Source: Nissolia schottii (Eukaryota > Streptophyta > Magnoliopsida > Fabales > Fabaceae). Taken from it: a stretch of 64,000 nt of DNA. The DNA lies in assembly GCA_003254905.1 (NCBI GenBank), contig QANU01042739.1:66120-130119 (forward strand). Direction: 5' to 3'. The notes beneath the pieces were generated by a model. The model was not told the origin of the DNA and ran no database searches. It was given only the letters and a program-made list of their open reading frames with translations. This document shows positions 44,501 to 56,469 of the stretch, in pieces (the stretch's first letter is position 1; the number at the start of each line of letters is the position of its first letter). Both the position numbers and the translations under genes were made by a program.

Positions 44501-47500
44501 GCTTCACTGCAGTGACAGGAATATTGTGTTCGGGTGAAATTTCAGAAGAGAAAGTGACTTGCATTAGCACTGAAATATAGAATCTTGTAATTTTCTAAAA
44601 ACCCTTAGTTGCATAATGCCAAACATTTTTTTTTTTTTTTTTACCTAAGCTATGGTTTTTTTCGTTTTTTTAACTCCCTTCTGAATTGCGAAATTTGATG
44701 TTTGTGATTGGTTCACTTCTCAACTTTCATGTCCTTGACCCTGGCATGTTCATTATTCCCCTTTCCTAAGCAACCAGCACATGAAGCCAGTTGGCAACTT
44801 TTCCAAGTGTTGTAAACCCTTTTGTAGTTTTAATTTCAAGAATTAGTAGTTAAATTTATTTTGATATTTCATTAATATAGTTTTTATAATTTAAAAACAG
44901 TTAATTTTTTTAAACAAAATAACAATATATAATCGCATGTTAATATAAAAATTATACTTGACAATATATCAAAACTGCAGGTTGTCTCGGATGAAGCAAG
45001 GGCAATGTATAACGGAGGAGTGGCGGGGCTGACGTATTGGAGCCCCAACGTGAACATTTTCAGGGATCCGAGGTGGGGCCGGGGACAGGAGACTCCCGGT
45101 GAGGATCCAATGCTAGCCGGTAAATATGCTGCCAGTTATGTGAGGGGGTTACAGGGAACTGACGGTAACCGGTTGAAGGTGGCTGCTTCTTGCAAGCACT
45201 TTACGGCTTATGATTTAGACAATTGGAACAGCGTAGATCGCTTTCACTTTAACGCAAAGGTACGGCTTCTTTTCTCTCCACCGGTGAGGTAGCAAGTACT
45301 TTTGTGTACGCCACGTCGTCCGGCTTAGCACTTTTGCCACTCCGTGATGATTTGCAGGATGTGATTTAGCAATGTTTTGGTGATGATTTCTTGGTACATG
45401 ATTTATTATAAATCTTGTATTTTATACTTTAAGCGTGATTATTTTAACGATGTCTCGAATAATTATTATCTTATCATTTCTTGATTTTTTTTAATGTATA
45501 TATAATTGAATACCTAATATTTTAGTTATAATATTAGAAAATATTAATAAAATAAAAAATAATAACTACTCACATAACTAATATAACAAAAGCTTAGAGG
45601 TATGTTAATAATTTTTCTTGCTATTAGAATATCTAAAAAAATTTCGTGTTTTTTCCTCCCCCTTGTTCCTTATGTTTTACAGATTGGGAATCAATTAATT
45701 AATTTTCAAATTTTTGTTTTCTTTTTCAAATCAACTCTAGCTACTTCCATTTGTCCGTAGCGCGTTAGGATTTAAGCTTGAATATCAAATGAACACCGCA
45801 AGGTGAAAATTGCGACCATCCAGTGATAGCTACTCTTGAGCATTACGCCTTGCTTGTTGAGTCGTTTTTTGCGCAATATTCTCGAGGAGGTTGATCATGT
45901 TATCCAGGACACGGATGCCTTTTGTGGTCTCTTTACATTTTTACGGTTTTTAATATAATTTTCAGACCCTTTCTTTCTTAAAAAAAAAAAAAGTCTGAAA
46001 TCAGCACACTCTATGATGATTTTAAACATTTAAAAAAAAATATGAATTTGTCACAGAGTGTGACGATTTTAGATATTTTTTTTTTAAAAAAAAAAGTCTT
46101 GAGTCTAACATCGTCACATTGTTTGGCGATTTCAGACACAGACCCATGCAAATGTAAATTTTTTTCATGGAACATGTTATAGGTAAATCCGCCTTTTGTT
46201 CTCCAGAGCCCTCATCTAAACAAAGATGACAGAAGGGACCACATACACACAGCATTGTAATATTACTTTTGGAACCTTACCTAATTTAATTTACCCTCCA
46301 TGCGCAGGTTAGCAAGCAGGACATGGAGGACACGTTCGACGTGCCGTTCAGGATGTGCGTGAAGGAAGGCAAAGTGGCCAGTGTTATGTGTTCTTACAAT
46401 CAGGTCAATGGTGTCCCTACCTGTGCAGACCCCAACCTCCTAAAGAGGACAGTTCGTGGCCAATGGCGTCTGGATGGGTATAACAAGCTATAATGACAAA
46501 TACAATGCAAAAGGAACCATCTGAAACTAATTTAAAGCTTACATTCGATTTGCTCCGTTGTGGTTTGTAGGTACATTGTTTCAGACTGCGATTCTGTTGG
46601 GGTGTTTTACACCAATCAGCATTATACCTCAACGCCAGAAGAAGCTGCTGCCGATGCCATCAAAGCAGGCTAGTCGTCAAATTGAATAGATTAATTATCA
46701 AAAATGCTACATGTATACTCAGTTTTATACACTCATACATACACCATTAATTATGACTGTCAAAATGGGTGGGCCCGCGGGCCGGGCAAAAAATATGCAT
46801 ATTTTTAGGGTTCGGTTCATTTATGGTCAGTTCGCGGGCCTAAACGGGCTGCCCGCTAGCCCGTTTATTTTTTTTAAAATTAAAAATTCAAAAATAAAAT
46901 TAAAAAAATTATTTTAAAATTTAAAAAAAATTCATGGGCTCACGGGCTGGTCCGCAGGCCAAAACGGGCCGGTCCAATTTTTTTTCAAATTTTCGCGGGC
47001 CTACTTTTTGCATGTAAAGTCCGTCTATTTAATTGGGTAAACGGACCAGGCCCATTTTGACAAGCCTACCATTAATAATGCACAAACTTTATTCTCATGA
47101 GTGCACAAACATTATAAACTTATAGATGATATTCTCAATTATACTTAATTAAGTACACAAACATTACGGGCATTAAAACACAAATTTTATGTATATAAGT
47201 ATAGGGTGTATGTATGGTGTATATTTTTTTGTGTATGTATAGCGAGACTCATTAATTAATTTGCATATACTTACACGTTGATGCATCATTAATTACTATG
47301 AAAATGTAGCCTAATTAAATGAATGGGAATCAAGACGGACAAAAACTGAGATAGTGTCTTGGATCAATGTCACAGGTTTGGATTTAGATTGCGGGCCATT
47401 TCTAGCCGTGCACACGCAGAACGCGGTCCAAAAGGGCTTGTTAAGTGAAGCTGACGTGAATGGCGCTTTGAGGAACACACTGACGGTGCAAATGAGGTTG

Positions 47501-50500
47501 GGAATGTTCGATGGAGAGCCATCGGCGCAGCCATATGGCAACTTGGGTCCGAGAGATGTGTGCACCACGGCTCACCAAGAGCTAGCCCTTGAAGCTGCTA
47601 GGCAAGGGATCGTGCTGCTTAAGAACAGCGGTCCCTCCTTGCCCCTCTCCGGGCGGCGCCACCGCACCGTCGCTGTCATTGGGCCCAATTCTAACGTCAC
47701 TACCACAATGATTGGCAACTATGCTGGTAACCCCCCTCATGTTCTCATCATTCCTTCCCTTTGAAATTCTTTTTTTTTTTTGGTTTATCCACCCAGTTCC
47801 AAGGCTTCGCCTTGACTCATCTGGGTCGATCCGGGCCGCGCACTTGGCTATCGTGGGTGAGTCTCTGAGCAGGGATAACTGCGTACATAAGGTCTCGAAC
47901 CTGAGACTTGCTTAAGCGATACCAAGCCGCTTACCACTTGGACCAATTCCCGTTGGTATTCCCTTTGAAATTCCGAGTACTATTTCTATCCTGCCTCAAT
48001 TAAACAAAGGGTAATGTTACTTGAACAACAAAATTTGATAACACACATGGATAACGTGCAAAAATATAACAAGATGTAAGTGTATGAGTCTAACATAATT
48101 ATTGTTCTCTACAGCAACACTTACATTTTGTTGTATATATATACGTTGTTCATAAATGTTGTCAAAGTTTATTGTTCAAATAACATTTCCCTCCCCTGAA
48201 TAAAAACTAAAGAATGAAAATTGCAAATTAAATAAACGCTACAATATAGTTTTGATTACTATTATTACTGTGGACTTCAAATTTAGTCCTTTTATATAAA
48301 AACTTTTATAAGTCTTTACGTCCCGTTATTTTAATAAATATGTCAATTTTTATCACAATGCATTGTCTACTTGTCCTGTGCAACTGCACTTCACGTTCAA
48401 TGGATTACATGTGTGAGGAGACTTGTCAAAAAGTAAATTACGTAATTGCATCTACGAACAATTTAAGTTTTTTTTGGAGAGATTTTTATACTGTCTTAGT
48501 GTATCATTTTTCAAATGATAATTAGCCAAATAATGTTCAATCAGAGAGTGGTAACAGCGTCAAGTGAAGCTAGAATTGTGTTAACAAGTTATCTCATATG
48601 CCAATGAAGCATGACCTCACATTTCACATGCCGGGTGTGTTTTTTTTTCTTTACTTGGTCATGCACTATTTTACACGCTTAATCGGTATTTTGATCAGAC
48701 CATGTCAATATATATGGACTTATTTTCGAAAAACAACAACAGATTTGAAAAAAAAAAAGGTGAAATCAACAACTGTTTCTTAATATTTTACGCTTTAAGC
48801 AACTCTTAACTGTTTCTTTTTACTCCTGCCATTAGGAATTGCAGATTTTTTATATATCTATGGCCTTAATAAATTTATAATACTATAGTATGTTCCATTA
48901 GAAAAATTACGAATGTATGAGTGTTTTGTCTGAAATCGCCATCTCCTGTGGCACTGAATTTTTTTTTTTTATAATTTGAAATCGCCGCGGGTCCTGGCGA
49001 TGTAAGGTCTGTTTTTTTTTTTTTTTTAATTTTCTAAAATTATGTTGTACAGTGGCGATTTCAGAAATTTGCTTCATACTTTCGTAATTTTTTATTCCAA
49101 TCCATATATTCGAATTTATTTTTCCCTCAAACTCACCTAAATGTCAAAACCCCAGGAATTGCTTGTGGGTACACAAGCCCATTACAAGGAATAGGGAGAT
49201 ACGCTAAGACTATTCACCAGCTCGGTTGTGCAAACGTGGCTTGTTCCGATGACAAGCAATTTGGGAGGGCTCTAGATGCAGCCCGCCAAGCAGATGCAAC
49301 GGTTCTAGTGATGGGGCTGGACCAGTCAATCGAGGCCGAAACCGTTGACCGGGCTGGCTTGCTCCTTCCCGGGCTCCAACGAGACCTTGTGTCAAAGGTT
49401 GCAGCGGCGTCGAGAGGCCCAACAGTTGTGGTCCTGATGTCTGGTGGGCCCGTGGATGTAACTTTTGCAAAGAATGATGCGCGAATTGGGGGTATCTTGT
49501 GGGCCGGTTATCCGGGCCAGGCTGGTGGGGCAGCCATTGCGGATATCTTGTTCGGAACTGCCAACCCAGGTTCGTAAATAATCCCTCCCTTTTTTCATTC
49601 TCTAATGGGTCATCAACACTCTAATGGCTCTTTGCTTATTATTATTATTATTATTTTTTCTTTGAATAATGCTTGGGAGTCCTGACATTAGGCATATTAG
49701 TTTTTTTTTTAACTATTTTCAATCATATGTTTATCAAAATTTCATTGATTTTTGTTTGAAATTTTGACAAGTGTATGATTAGAGATGGTTAGAAGGATTG
49801 GTATATCTAAAATTAGGACTCCCAAGCATCACTATTTTTTTATTTTTTTATTTTTTTTTATAATGAGGATATCTAATGGAAGGCTCAATTTGGATTCCAT
49901 TTTATGTTACATCAGTGTCATGTCAATGCGTCATAAACATTGGAATTATTCTAAAATTGAAACATTGTCTCTTCCATAAAAGGGACAAACTCTTTATTCT
50001 AAATTTTGTCTCACATGGTTTCGAATCTACAAATAATACATAAGAAAAAAAATTATGATGCATGTAATAATTGGCCAAAGAAAAGTTAAGTTTGATCCCT
50101 CTAAATTGAAATTGATCCCTATTTTTCAATTTGCTTCATTGAATTTTGGAAGGAGATGATAACTATTTCTCTTTAAATCTTATCTCATTTCCTATCCTAC
50201 CAATCATTTACTGTCACATGGAAGATAAACATTTAAGAAATGTTCCAAAATCAAAATAGTTACCAAATATGTATTGCCTATCTTTCACATGACGAGGTAA
50301 ATGATGAGACAAAAAAATTACACATGATTTGGGGACATAATTTTTCATCGGTTTGAAATGGTATAGTTCTATCTTGTGATAGGGGTGTTCATGACCTAGC
50401 TCAACCCAAAACTTCTTTGGTTGGGTTCGAGTCGTTAAATTTAACCTGATATCCTTTTATGATTGATTTTGAGTTATACTTCGGATTGACCTAACTCAGC

Positions 50501-51634
50501 CCAAAATCATACAAATTTTTCAAAATTTATAATTTTTTTTTAAAATATTGTGATAAATTATTAGACTTTTGTATCTCAATTAATATTTTTTTTTTAAATA
50601 TTATGTTACCTTTGCATTGATATAATTCATTTCGAAATATGTATCGTAAAATATCTCTTAAATTTAGCTTATTACATTTGAATCTTACGACTTTATTACA
50701 TGTAGTGTCCAAATCTTAATATGATATCTAAACATTGAGCCAACCTGATTTAACCCGATCATTAGCCAAATCATTAAATTGTTGAGTCCGAGCTCAAAGA
50801 AACGACCACATCACAAAATGAAGCGGAGCACGAGTCTCGCTCCGCCTAACCCAACCTTGCCCAGGTGTTACCTAGTGGGTCGGTCCCATTGACAAAAACT
50901 AGGACCAGAATTAGTGCATCATATAAGCTCTAAATAGCCCATTGATGACGCAACCGAGACAAAAAAACGTGAATGCATTCATCACAACACACACCAAGCT
51001 AAATAGAACCTTTGTTGTCGTTTCAGGAGGCAGGCTTCCAATGACATGGTACCCACAAGAGTACCTCAGAAACACGCCAATGACAAATATGGCAATGCGC
51101 CCAAGCCGGTCCACAGGGTACCCCGGAAGAACCTATCGATTCTACAACGGCCCAGTGGTGTATCCCTTCGGTTACGGATTGTCGTACACGCGCTTCGTTC
51201 ACGCGCTGGCCAGCGCGCCCAAGGCGGTGTCGGTTCCCGTGGATGGCCACCGCCACGGCAACAACACCGACATCTCGAGTAAGGCAATTAGGGTGACGCA
51301 CGCTCGATGCGGCAAGCTCTCCGTCAGCCTCCACGTGGACGTTAGAAACGTCGGGTCCAAAGACGGCATCCACACTCTGTTAGTATTCTCGGCGCCGCCT
51401 TCGGGTAACGGCCAGTGGGCCCCGCACAAGCAGCTCGTGGCATTCGAGAAAGTCCACGTTCCCGCCAAGGCTCAGCGGCGAGTGCAAATCGACATTCACG
51501 TCTGCAAGCTCCTGAGCGTGGTTGACAGGTCCGGCACCAGAAGGATCCCAATGGGTGTGCACAATCTTCACGTTGGCGACGTGAGACACCCTGTGTCGCT
51601 TCAAGCGGAGACGCTTGGAGTCATCAAGTCCTGA
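41589..51634 (+). CDS. BXL1: GH3 beta-D-xylosidase / alpha-L-arabinofuranosidase, BXL1-type
   Basis: Seven exons join in frame: 41589-41978, 44981-45259, 46308-46477, 46571-46668, 47376-47726, 49156-49569, 51027-51634, giving 769 aa, the usual family length. A signal peptide (about 1-22) predicts secretion to the cell wall. GH3 motifs include [18 protein letters not shown], the [15 protein letters not shown] block, [12 protein letters not shown], and [11 protein letters not shown], whose first Asp (about D285) is the likely nucleophile. The GH3 C-terminal domain has GLDQSIEAE, whose Glu (489 or 491) is the acid/base candidate. PFGYGLSYT and a fibronectin-III-like end follow. The enzyme would trim xylose or arabinose from xylan, arabinan or pectin. 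Intron 4 has a GC donor (46669). The introns carry a MITE, a nested hAT-like element and a SINE, yet the frame is intact. Confidence 0.93.
42045..42265 (+). mobile_element. 0.2-kb MITE family M1, copy 4, in BXL intron 1
   Basis: Starts AATGAGTCCTGCTACACGTA and ends CATGTACATGTAGCATTTTT. The ends are imperfect inverted repeats. The interior shares GTGCACTTAATTAA, GAGTATCATTTATAA and TTTGTGCATTATTAATG with the other copies. Confidence 0.8.
45980..46145. repeat. GAAATCGCC-type inverted repeat cluster 1, BXL intron 2
   Basis: Alternating forms of TCTGAAATCAGCACAC, GTGTGACGATTTTAGA and GGCGATTTCAGACAC, separated by poly-A or poly-T. Related to 48925-49075 in intron 5. Confidence 0.5.
46700..47258 (-). 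mobile_element. 0.2-kb MITE family M1, copy 5, split by a hAT-like insertion
   Basis: The two halves (46700-46750 and 47068-47258) together give the family sequence, from AAAATGCTACATGTATACTC to GTATGTATAGCGAGACTCAT. The 8-bp sequence ACCATTAA is duplicated around the insertion. It lies in BXL intron 4. Confidence 0.82.
46751..47067. mobile_element. hAT-like non-autonomous element, copy 2, 317 bp
   Basis: Inserted in MITE copy 5 with a perfect 8-bp target duplication ACCATTAA (46743-46750 and 47068-47075). The ends share the inverted TGTCAAAATGGG; GC-rich GGGCCCGCGGGC-type ends surround an AT-rich centre. It has no coding capacity. The 8-bp duplication is the hAT signature. Confidence 0.88.
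47770..47958 (-). mobile_element. tRNA-derived SINE, copy 2, with 15-bp target duplication, BXL intron 5
   Basis: On the minus strand: A box GGTCCAAGTGGTAAGCGG, B box GGTTCGAGACC, then CAGTTATCCCTGCTCAGAGA, a 3' GATGAGTCAAGGCGAAGCCT block and a poly-A tail. The perfect direct repeat TTCCCTTTGAAATTC flanks it at 47755-47769 and 47959-47973. It is the youngest of the three SINE copies. Confidence 0.9.
48925..49075. repeat. GAAATCGCC-type inverted repeat cluster 2, BXL intron 5
   Basis: GTCTGAAATCGCCATCTCC, TTTGAAATCGCCGCGGGTCC and GTGGCGATTTCAGAAA are separated by T-rich runs. Same motif as 45980-46145. Confidence 0.5.
50383..50885. repeat. Possible hAT-like or other dispersed element, BXL intron 6
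   Basis: Starts TAGGGGTGTTCATGACC with CAACCC-type repeats, and ends in CCTAACCCAACC-type sequence near 50850. The layout resembles the GC-ended elements at 11943 and 33805. No target duplication was established. Confidence 0.3.
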
Positions 51635-52472
51635 GTTTTCTGGGCAAGATCGTTTGACTCAAGTTCTTCATGGCATTTGTTTTTTTTGTGTCTATTTTGC
51701 GGCAAAGTCTAGAGAGGGAGTATCTGCTAAAAGCCTCAACATGGAGCTAAGTGTATGATAATAGGTTAATGGTGTGCTAGAGAGATTTCAAGTTTTGAAT
51801 TTCTGCTACCTACACTGGGTTTTGGTTCTAATTAAGGAACCGTCAATTCAAACCTCAAGTTGTCGATACGTTATGGCTAAGATGGCAGGATATGTTGGGT
51901 AGATTCATTAATCAAAGTCAAATAAAGTAGCATGGTTGATTGCTATTTTTGGAGGAGAGACGATGGAAATGTAAATGTTCTCGATCTCCTCCCCTATTTC
52001 TTTCTTTTCGTCTGGAATTTGTATTTGTATTCTTGGTAACATAATGTTGTGATCCCTTATTTCATCTTTATTGCGAGATTGATAATTAATGAGAATGGGC
52101 TTCACTCCATGATGCGCGACACAATTTCTACGCGAATGTTATCTTCACAACAAATTTAGTGTTTACACTAAGTTTCTTTCTCATAAAACATCATGGGAAT
52201 GGATGTGAGTGTGAGTCTTATAATGTGTTATGAGAGAGAGACTTGGTGTAAACATCAAGTTTGATGTTAAAATAGCACTCTTCTAATTTCTATGCTTCTT
52301 ATCAGCCTGCCGTTGTTAGTGTGTTGGGAAAAGCCGTAAAACTTAACTTATTATAATAATAATAATAATAATAATAATCATTTATTTATTTATTTATTTA
52401 TAAATGTTTGAATACTTTTACAAGAAAATTTCTTTAAAATAATTTCATTTGTTTAGATGGTATAAAAGAAAA
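51635..52472. other. 3' flank of the xylosidase gene
   Basis: Contains the 3' UTR and flank, an (AAT)n microsatellite at 52354-52377 and a TTTA run at 52380-52402. No further gene recognised. Confidence 0.6.
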
Positions 52473-52481
52473 ATATTTTTA

Positions 52482-52821
52482 GGGTTAAATATGATTTTAG
52501 TCCTAGTCAAATTAAAAATTTTGTGTTTGGTCTCTGAATTTTTTTTGGTTAGGAAGTAGTTTTTAGGTAAGTTTTAGTCCTTGTTGTTAGAAGGAGATGT
52601 TAAGTGCTAACGTAACTGTTAAATGTGCCACATGACACCACACATGACGTGTTATGTGGCACATTTAACGGTGTTATGTGTTATATTTAACGGCTACGTC
52701 AGCACTTAATGCCTCATTCTAAAGGGACTAAAACTTACCAAAAAACTAATTCCTAACGAAGAAACTTTCAGGGACCAAACACAATTTTTAATTTTACAGG
52801 GACTACAAACATATTTAACTC
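52482..52821. mobile_element. MULE-like hairpin MITE, 340 bp, with 9-bp target duplication
   Basis: Starts GGGTTAAATATGATTTTAGTCC-like and ends in the inverse (GGGACTACAAACATATTTAA). The arms pair over about 130 bp around a TGTGCCACATGACACC and GTTATGTGGCACATT centre. ATATTTTTA flanks it at 52473-52481 and 52822-52830. Terminal TTAAATATG...TAGTCCC ends are common in plant MITEs. Confidence 0.9.
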
Positions 52822-52830
52822 ATATTTTTA

Positions 52831-54083
52831 TATGGTAAAATTACTAAAAATGACGTAAAAAAGTATTTACGTTATATAATATTTTGTAGTTAGGGTCAAT
52901 TTGATAAAAATATGAGAGAAATGAGTTTTTAATCATGAAAGCAAAATGCTTTTGTTTTATAATGCTCAAATTTTAGCTTAAGCTTATGTTTCGTCCTGTG
53001 ATCTCCTGAGTTATCAAGCCCAAGTTTAATGATTCAAACCCCTTTGGGTGTGGAGATTTTGACTTCTATTTTACTCTTAGCCTTTTAGCATAGGTAATTT
53101 TACTCTTGGACGATGGCTTCATGATTCCAGAGTGTTTTAGTTGTTCAGAATTGAGGTGCTTACCTATCATCACTTTACTAGGTGGTTTAGGACTTTGTCC
53201 CTTTATTTGGCCGCTGAGTGAGCTTAACCATGCACGTGAATGCCTTACTTAGAAACGGCGAAGCTACTTATAACTTGAAAATGGTCTATTATTAATAAAT
53301 CTTATGTACAAAAGTACCTTATCGAGGCTTAACAATGCTCGACCCATGTTACTTATGCCTTATCAAAACCTCTCCTTGTTGCTCGTTTTAGACTGATCAT
53401 TGGAGTAGGGAAGAGTACACCTACTAGCATGGTTTAAAAGCCCATATTCCTACTATCCTACTGCAGTGTGGTGGGCTTCTACTATTGTGCGGGCTCCTTG
53501 GCCTGTCTCACGGGCTCCCTTGTGGGCCCTCCTTTTGGTTCCCTTCATCCTTTTTCTTTCCTTCTCAGCTGCCCCTCCTCTGGGGGGATTCCCTTACTTC
53601 GATGCTGGGGCAGGGTTTCCTATCCTGCTTTCAAGGTCCTTTCATATGCCTTGATTATCACAAACGTTTTCGATCTCTACAACATTAACTATGTGGAACT
53701 GCCCTTGATGTGGCTCAGGCATTGTAAGAATCTTTAAGTGAGCATTGTAGCAAATCTGAGCTTCATTCTAGTAAGCTTGTACCATCCTAACCTCAGAGTT
53801 GGAAATACAGAACTTTAGGGTTAGATGAGGTGTGGACACTGGCGTAGAATGTAGCATTTCGCTTTTTTCCTTAGTAAAGATTTCACGTAATAAATAAATA
53901 TATGAGCGAATTATTAAGAATGGAAATTTCAAAACACTAACTATATTTTCCATAATGCCAGTCAAGGTAATAGTTTCATAATTTCCTGAAATTTTGCGAG
54001 ATCTGGATCAATTATTTTTTGTCGCCATAATTTAATTACGTATCGAAGGCATCTGTAAAATACACTTTTATGAAAGTTGATTT
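52831..54083. other. Intergenic DNA, no gene recognised
   Basis: 53460-53640 has GC-rich frames in all three forward phases (for example FLSFSAAPPLGG), without any recognised domain. It is probably a repeat remnant. Confidence 0.5.
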
Positions 54084-56257
54084 AGTAACACCCCTGCTAG
54101 CTGCTTACGCTATAGTTGTAAGCAAGGCTCACAGGGTTGTTAACTGCTTTGGTTGGGATACTTCTAGCCCCATATTTATCTTCGAAAATATTCTCTTATT
54201 GAAAATATGGACCAATTTTAAAACTTTTTCCTTCCTTTATTAAATCATAATATAAGCCATGTGTGTTCGAGAAGGCATACATATATAAGTAAAGCGATAG
54301 AATCTACAAGACTTAGACGTTTAGTAGCATAGTAGATAAGTAAACACAACAAACTTATAGGAAACATAATATAAATCCATTCATACAGGTCCAGAAAACA
54401 GTTACACATATGTTTATACTTACATATTACAATTACTGCACTTAAGAGCTAATGGCATAACTAATCCATTTAGCTAACATAATAAAAAAATGCAAAATAC
54501 AAAATTCTGGAATGTCACGATGCGTGGGTTTATACAGTTGTCCCTCTCTGCTTTCCTGGTGTACTTTGTCGCCAAAGTCTTTGCTCGCCCAGTAACGTCG
54601 ACTCTGCTCTAGCGTACTCGTCGTGCTCGCTTGGAATCATAAATGAGTGGGGGATGAGAACATTGCGTCCTCAATAGGGATCCTAGCGGCATAACTATTC
54701 ATTTTCGCTTCAATTATGATCCAGACCACTCAGGAGATCTCTAAGTGTCAAGATATACTAAAGTCCTTACTTATTTTAATCCATACTAGTACTGAGTAGC
54801 TTTATCTAATTTACTAGGTGATCGGGGTAGTCTAATCTTTGCATTACCTATCAAAGGAAAACTTGGCGTGCTTGCTAATCCCATTCGCGTAGGCCACGTG
54901 ACGTAGGATGTTAGATGTTATGATGGTGGGAAGCTATATGTTAGAGTCATACAATGATGATTGTTTGAGGGATATGATGTGATATATGATGAAGATGATA
55001 CATGGGATATTAAGCTGTAATTGCCATGTATATGAATGCTTTAAGATGATGAATTGTGCTTATTATATATGAACTGTTGCATCAAAGACTGAACTGTGCA
55101 CATGATGATGATGATGATGATGAGAGAACCCCCTCTAGCAAGGCCGAGGGTTCGACTTTTGGGGAAGGTCTAAGTCCCGGTCGAGTTGTAGGTCTGACCC
55201 CAATGCCATCATAGGGTGGTAACCTCGATCGTGGTTGGCGAGATTTCATGGTCAATACCATTCAAGTTAAGCACTGCCTGGTTGCTACGATGCAGGCTGT
55301 AAGCGTGGTTGTAGCGGTGTGGTCGTAGCTACAAGGGACGAGGGCAAAATTGCTTATAAGGCAAGCCTTATAGAGCAGGAGTATAAGTTGATGCCAACTG
55401 AAACTTATAATTAAAATGGGCACGGTTATAAGTGAAGACTAGCTGAAACTTATAGACAAAATGGTTTTCAGAAAATGAGGTTTTTAAGACAGTAGTGCAA
55501 CTATGTGAATTATGTGACAATACGTGATCTAGGAGTTAGACTAGAGAACAGATGACATAGATAATGAAAGCATAGGTTCCCCAGTCACCTAGTAACGTAG
55601 ATAAAGCTGCTTAGGTCTAGTATGGATATTAATAACTAGTAGGACTATAGTATACCTGTGACACCTAGAGACGCCCTGAGCGACGGAATCATAATTGAGT
55701 ATAAAGCGAGTTACGGCGATTAAGGTTTCCCACTGAGAACGCTGTGTTCTTATCCCCCAGTCCTTTATGGTTCTAGGTGAGCATGGCAAGGGTGAAGAAG
55801 ACGTCGGAGCAGTGAGAGCAATACGAGGATGAGCGACATTGAAGAAGATGGACAAAGGAATAGGGAAATCAGAGCTACACTAAAGATGTCGCATTAGTTC
55901 GTAATCCCTAGGCTATATGTTTTGTACTACTATGTAATTGTACGTAGCATCTATGATATTACATGTGTAACTGCTTGTAAATATGTGGCATGGACCTCTG
56001 GTTGCTATAAATGTTAAATATGCCTAATATAGTTAAAGTATGCTACGTTACCGCTCACAATATATGTTCTAACGAGAACAAGGTTCATATTTTACACTAT
56101 AATACGTACAAAGAAAAGTTGAAATTTGGTCCATATTTATGGGTAACTATTTTTTTAAACTCGTAAGCGGGACTAAGTACTATCCCAACCAAAAGAGATA
56201 ACAACCTAGTCGGCAGGTTTGCGACTTAAGCGTGGACTAGCTAGCTAGGGTGTTTCA
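54084..56257. mobile_element. LE family, copy d, palindromic
   Basis: The left end is TAACACCCCTGCTAGCTGCT; the right end, inverted, is TGAAACACCCTAGCTAGCTA. The arms pair in opposite orientation: AATCATAAATGAGTGGGGGA (54632) with the inverse near 55755, CTGAGTAGCTTTATCTAAT (54787) with the inverse near 55595, and the CCAGGCAGTGCTTAA-type block near 55280 inverted relative to copy c at 38005. No clear target duplication. A (GAT)n microsatellite lies at 55102-55123. Confidence 0.65.
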
Positions 56258-56469
56258 ATAAACACTATAAAATAGAGAAACAAATATCACAAAACAGAGA
56301 AACAACCATTGTTACCAAGCCTTTATGTGTGCGCAGACACGCTTGTGTTTAATATTGCTCGTTTATATGTTTGATAGTGTTTATTTTTCAGTTTTGTAAT
56401 GTTTGTTTCTCTGTATGATGTACACAGGGTTTCAATTTTTGTGGTGTACAAATAACGAGACTGATATGA

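Noticed and set aside
51023-51604. Minus-strand ORFs over BXL exon 7
   Set aside because: Antisense shadows of a GC-rich exon whose plus-strand frame has clear GH3 C-terminal motifs.
53466-53737. Three overlapping plus-strand ORFs in a GC-rich patch
   Set aside because: All three phases are open, there is no domain or conserved partner, and it is probably repeat-derived.
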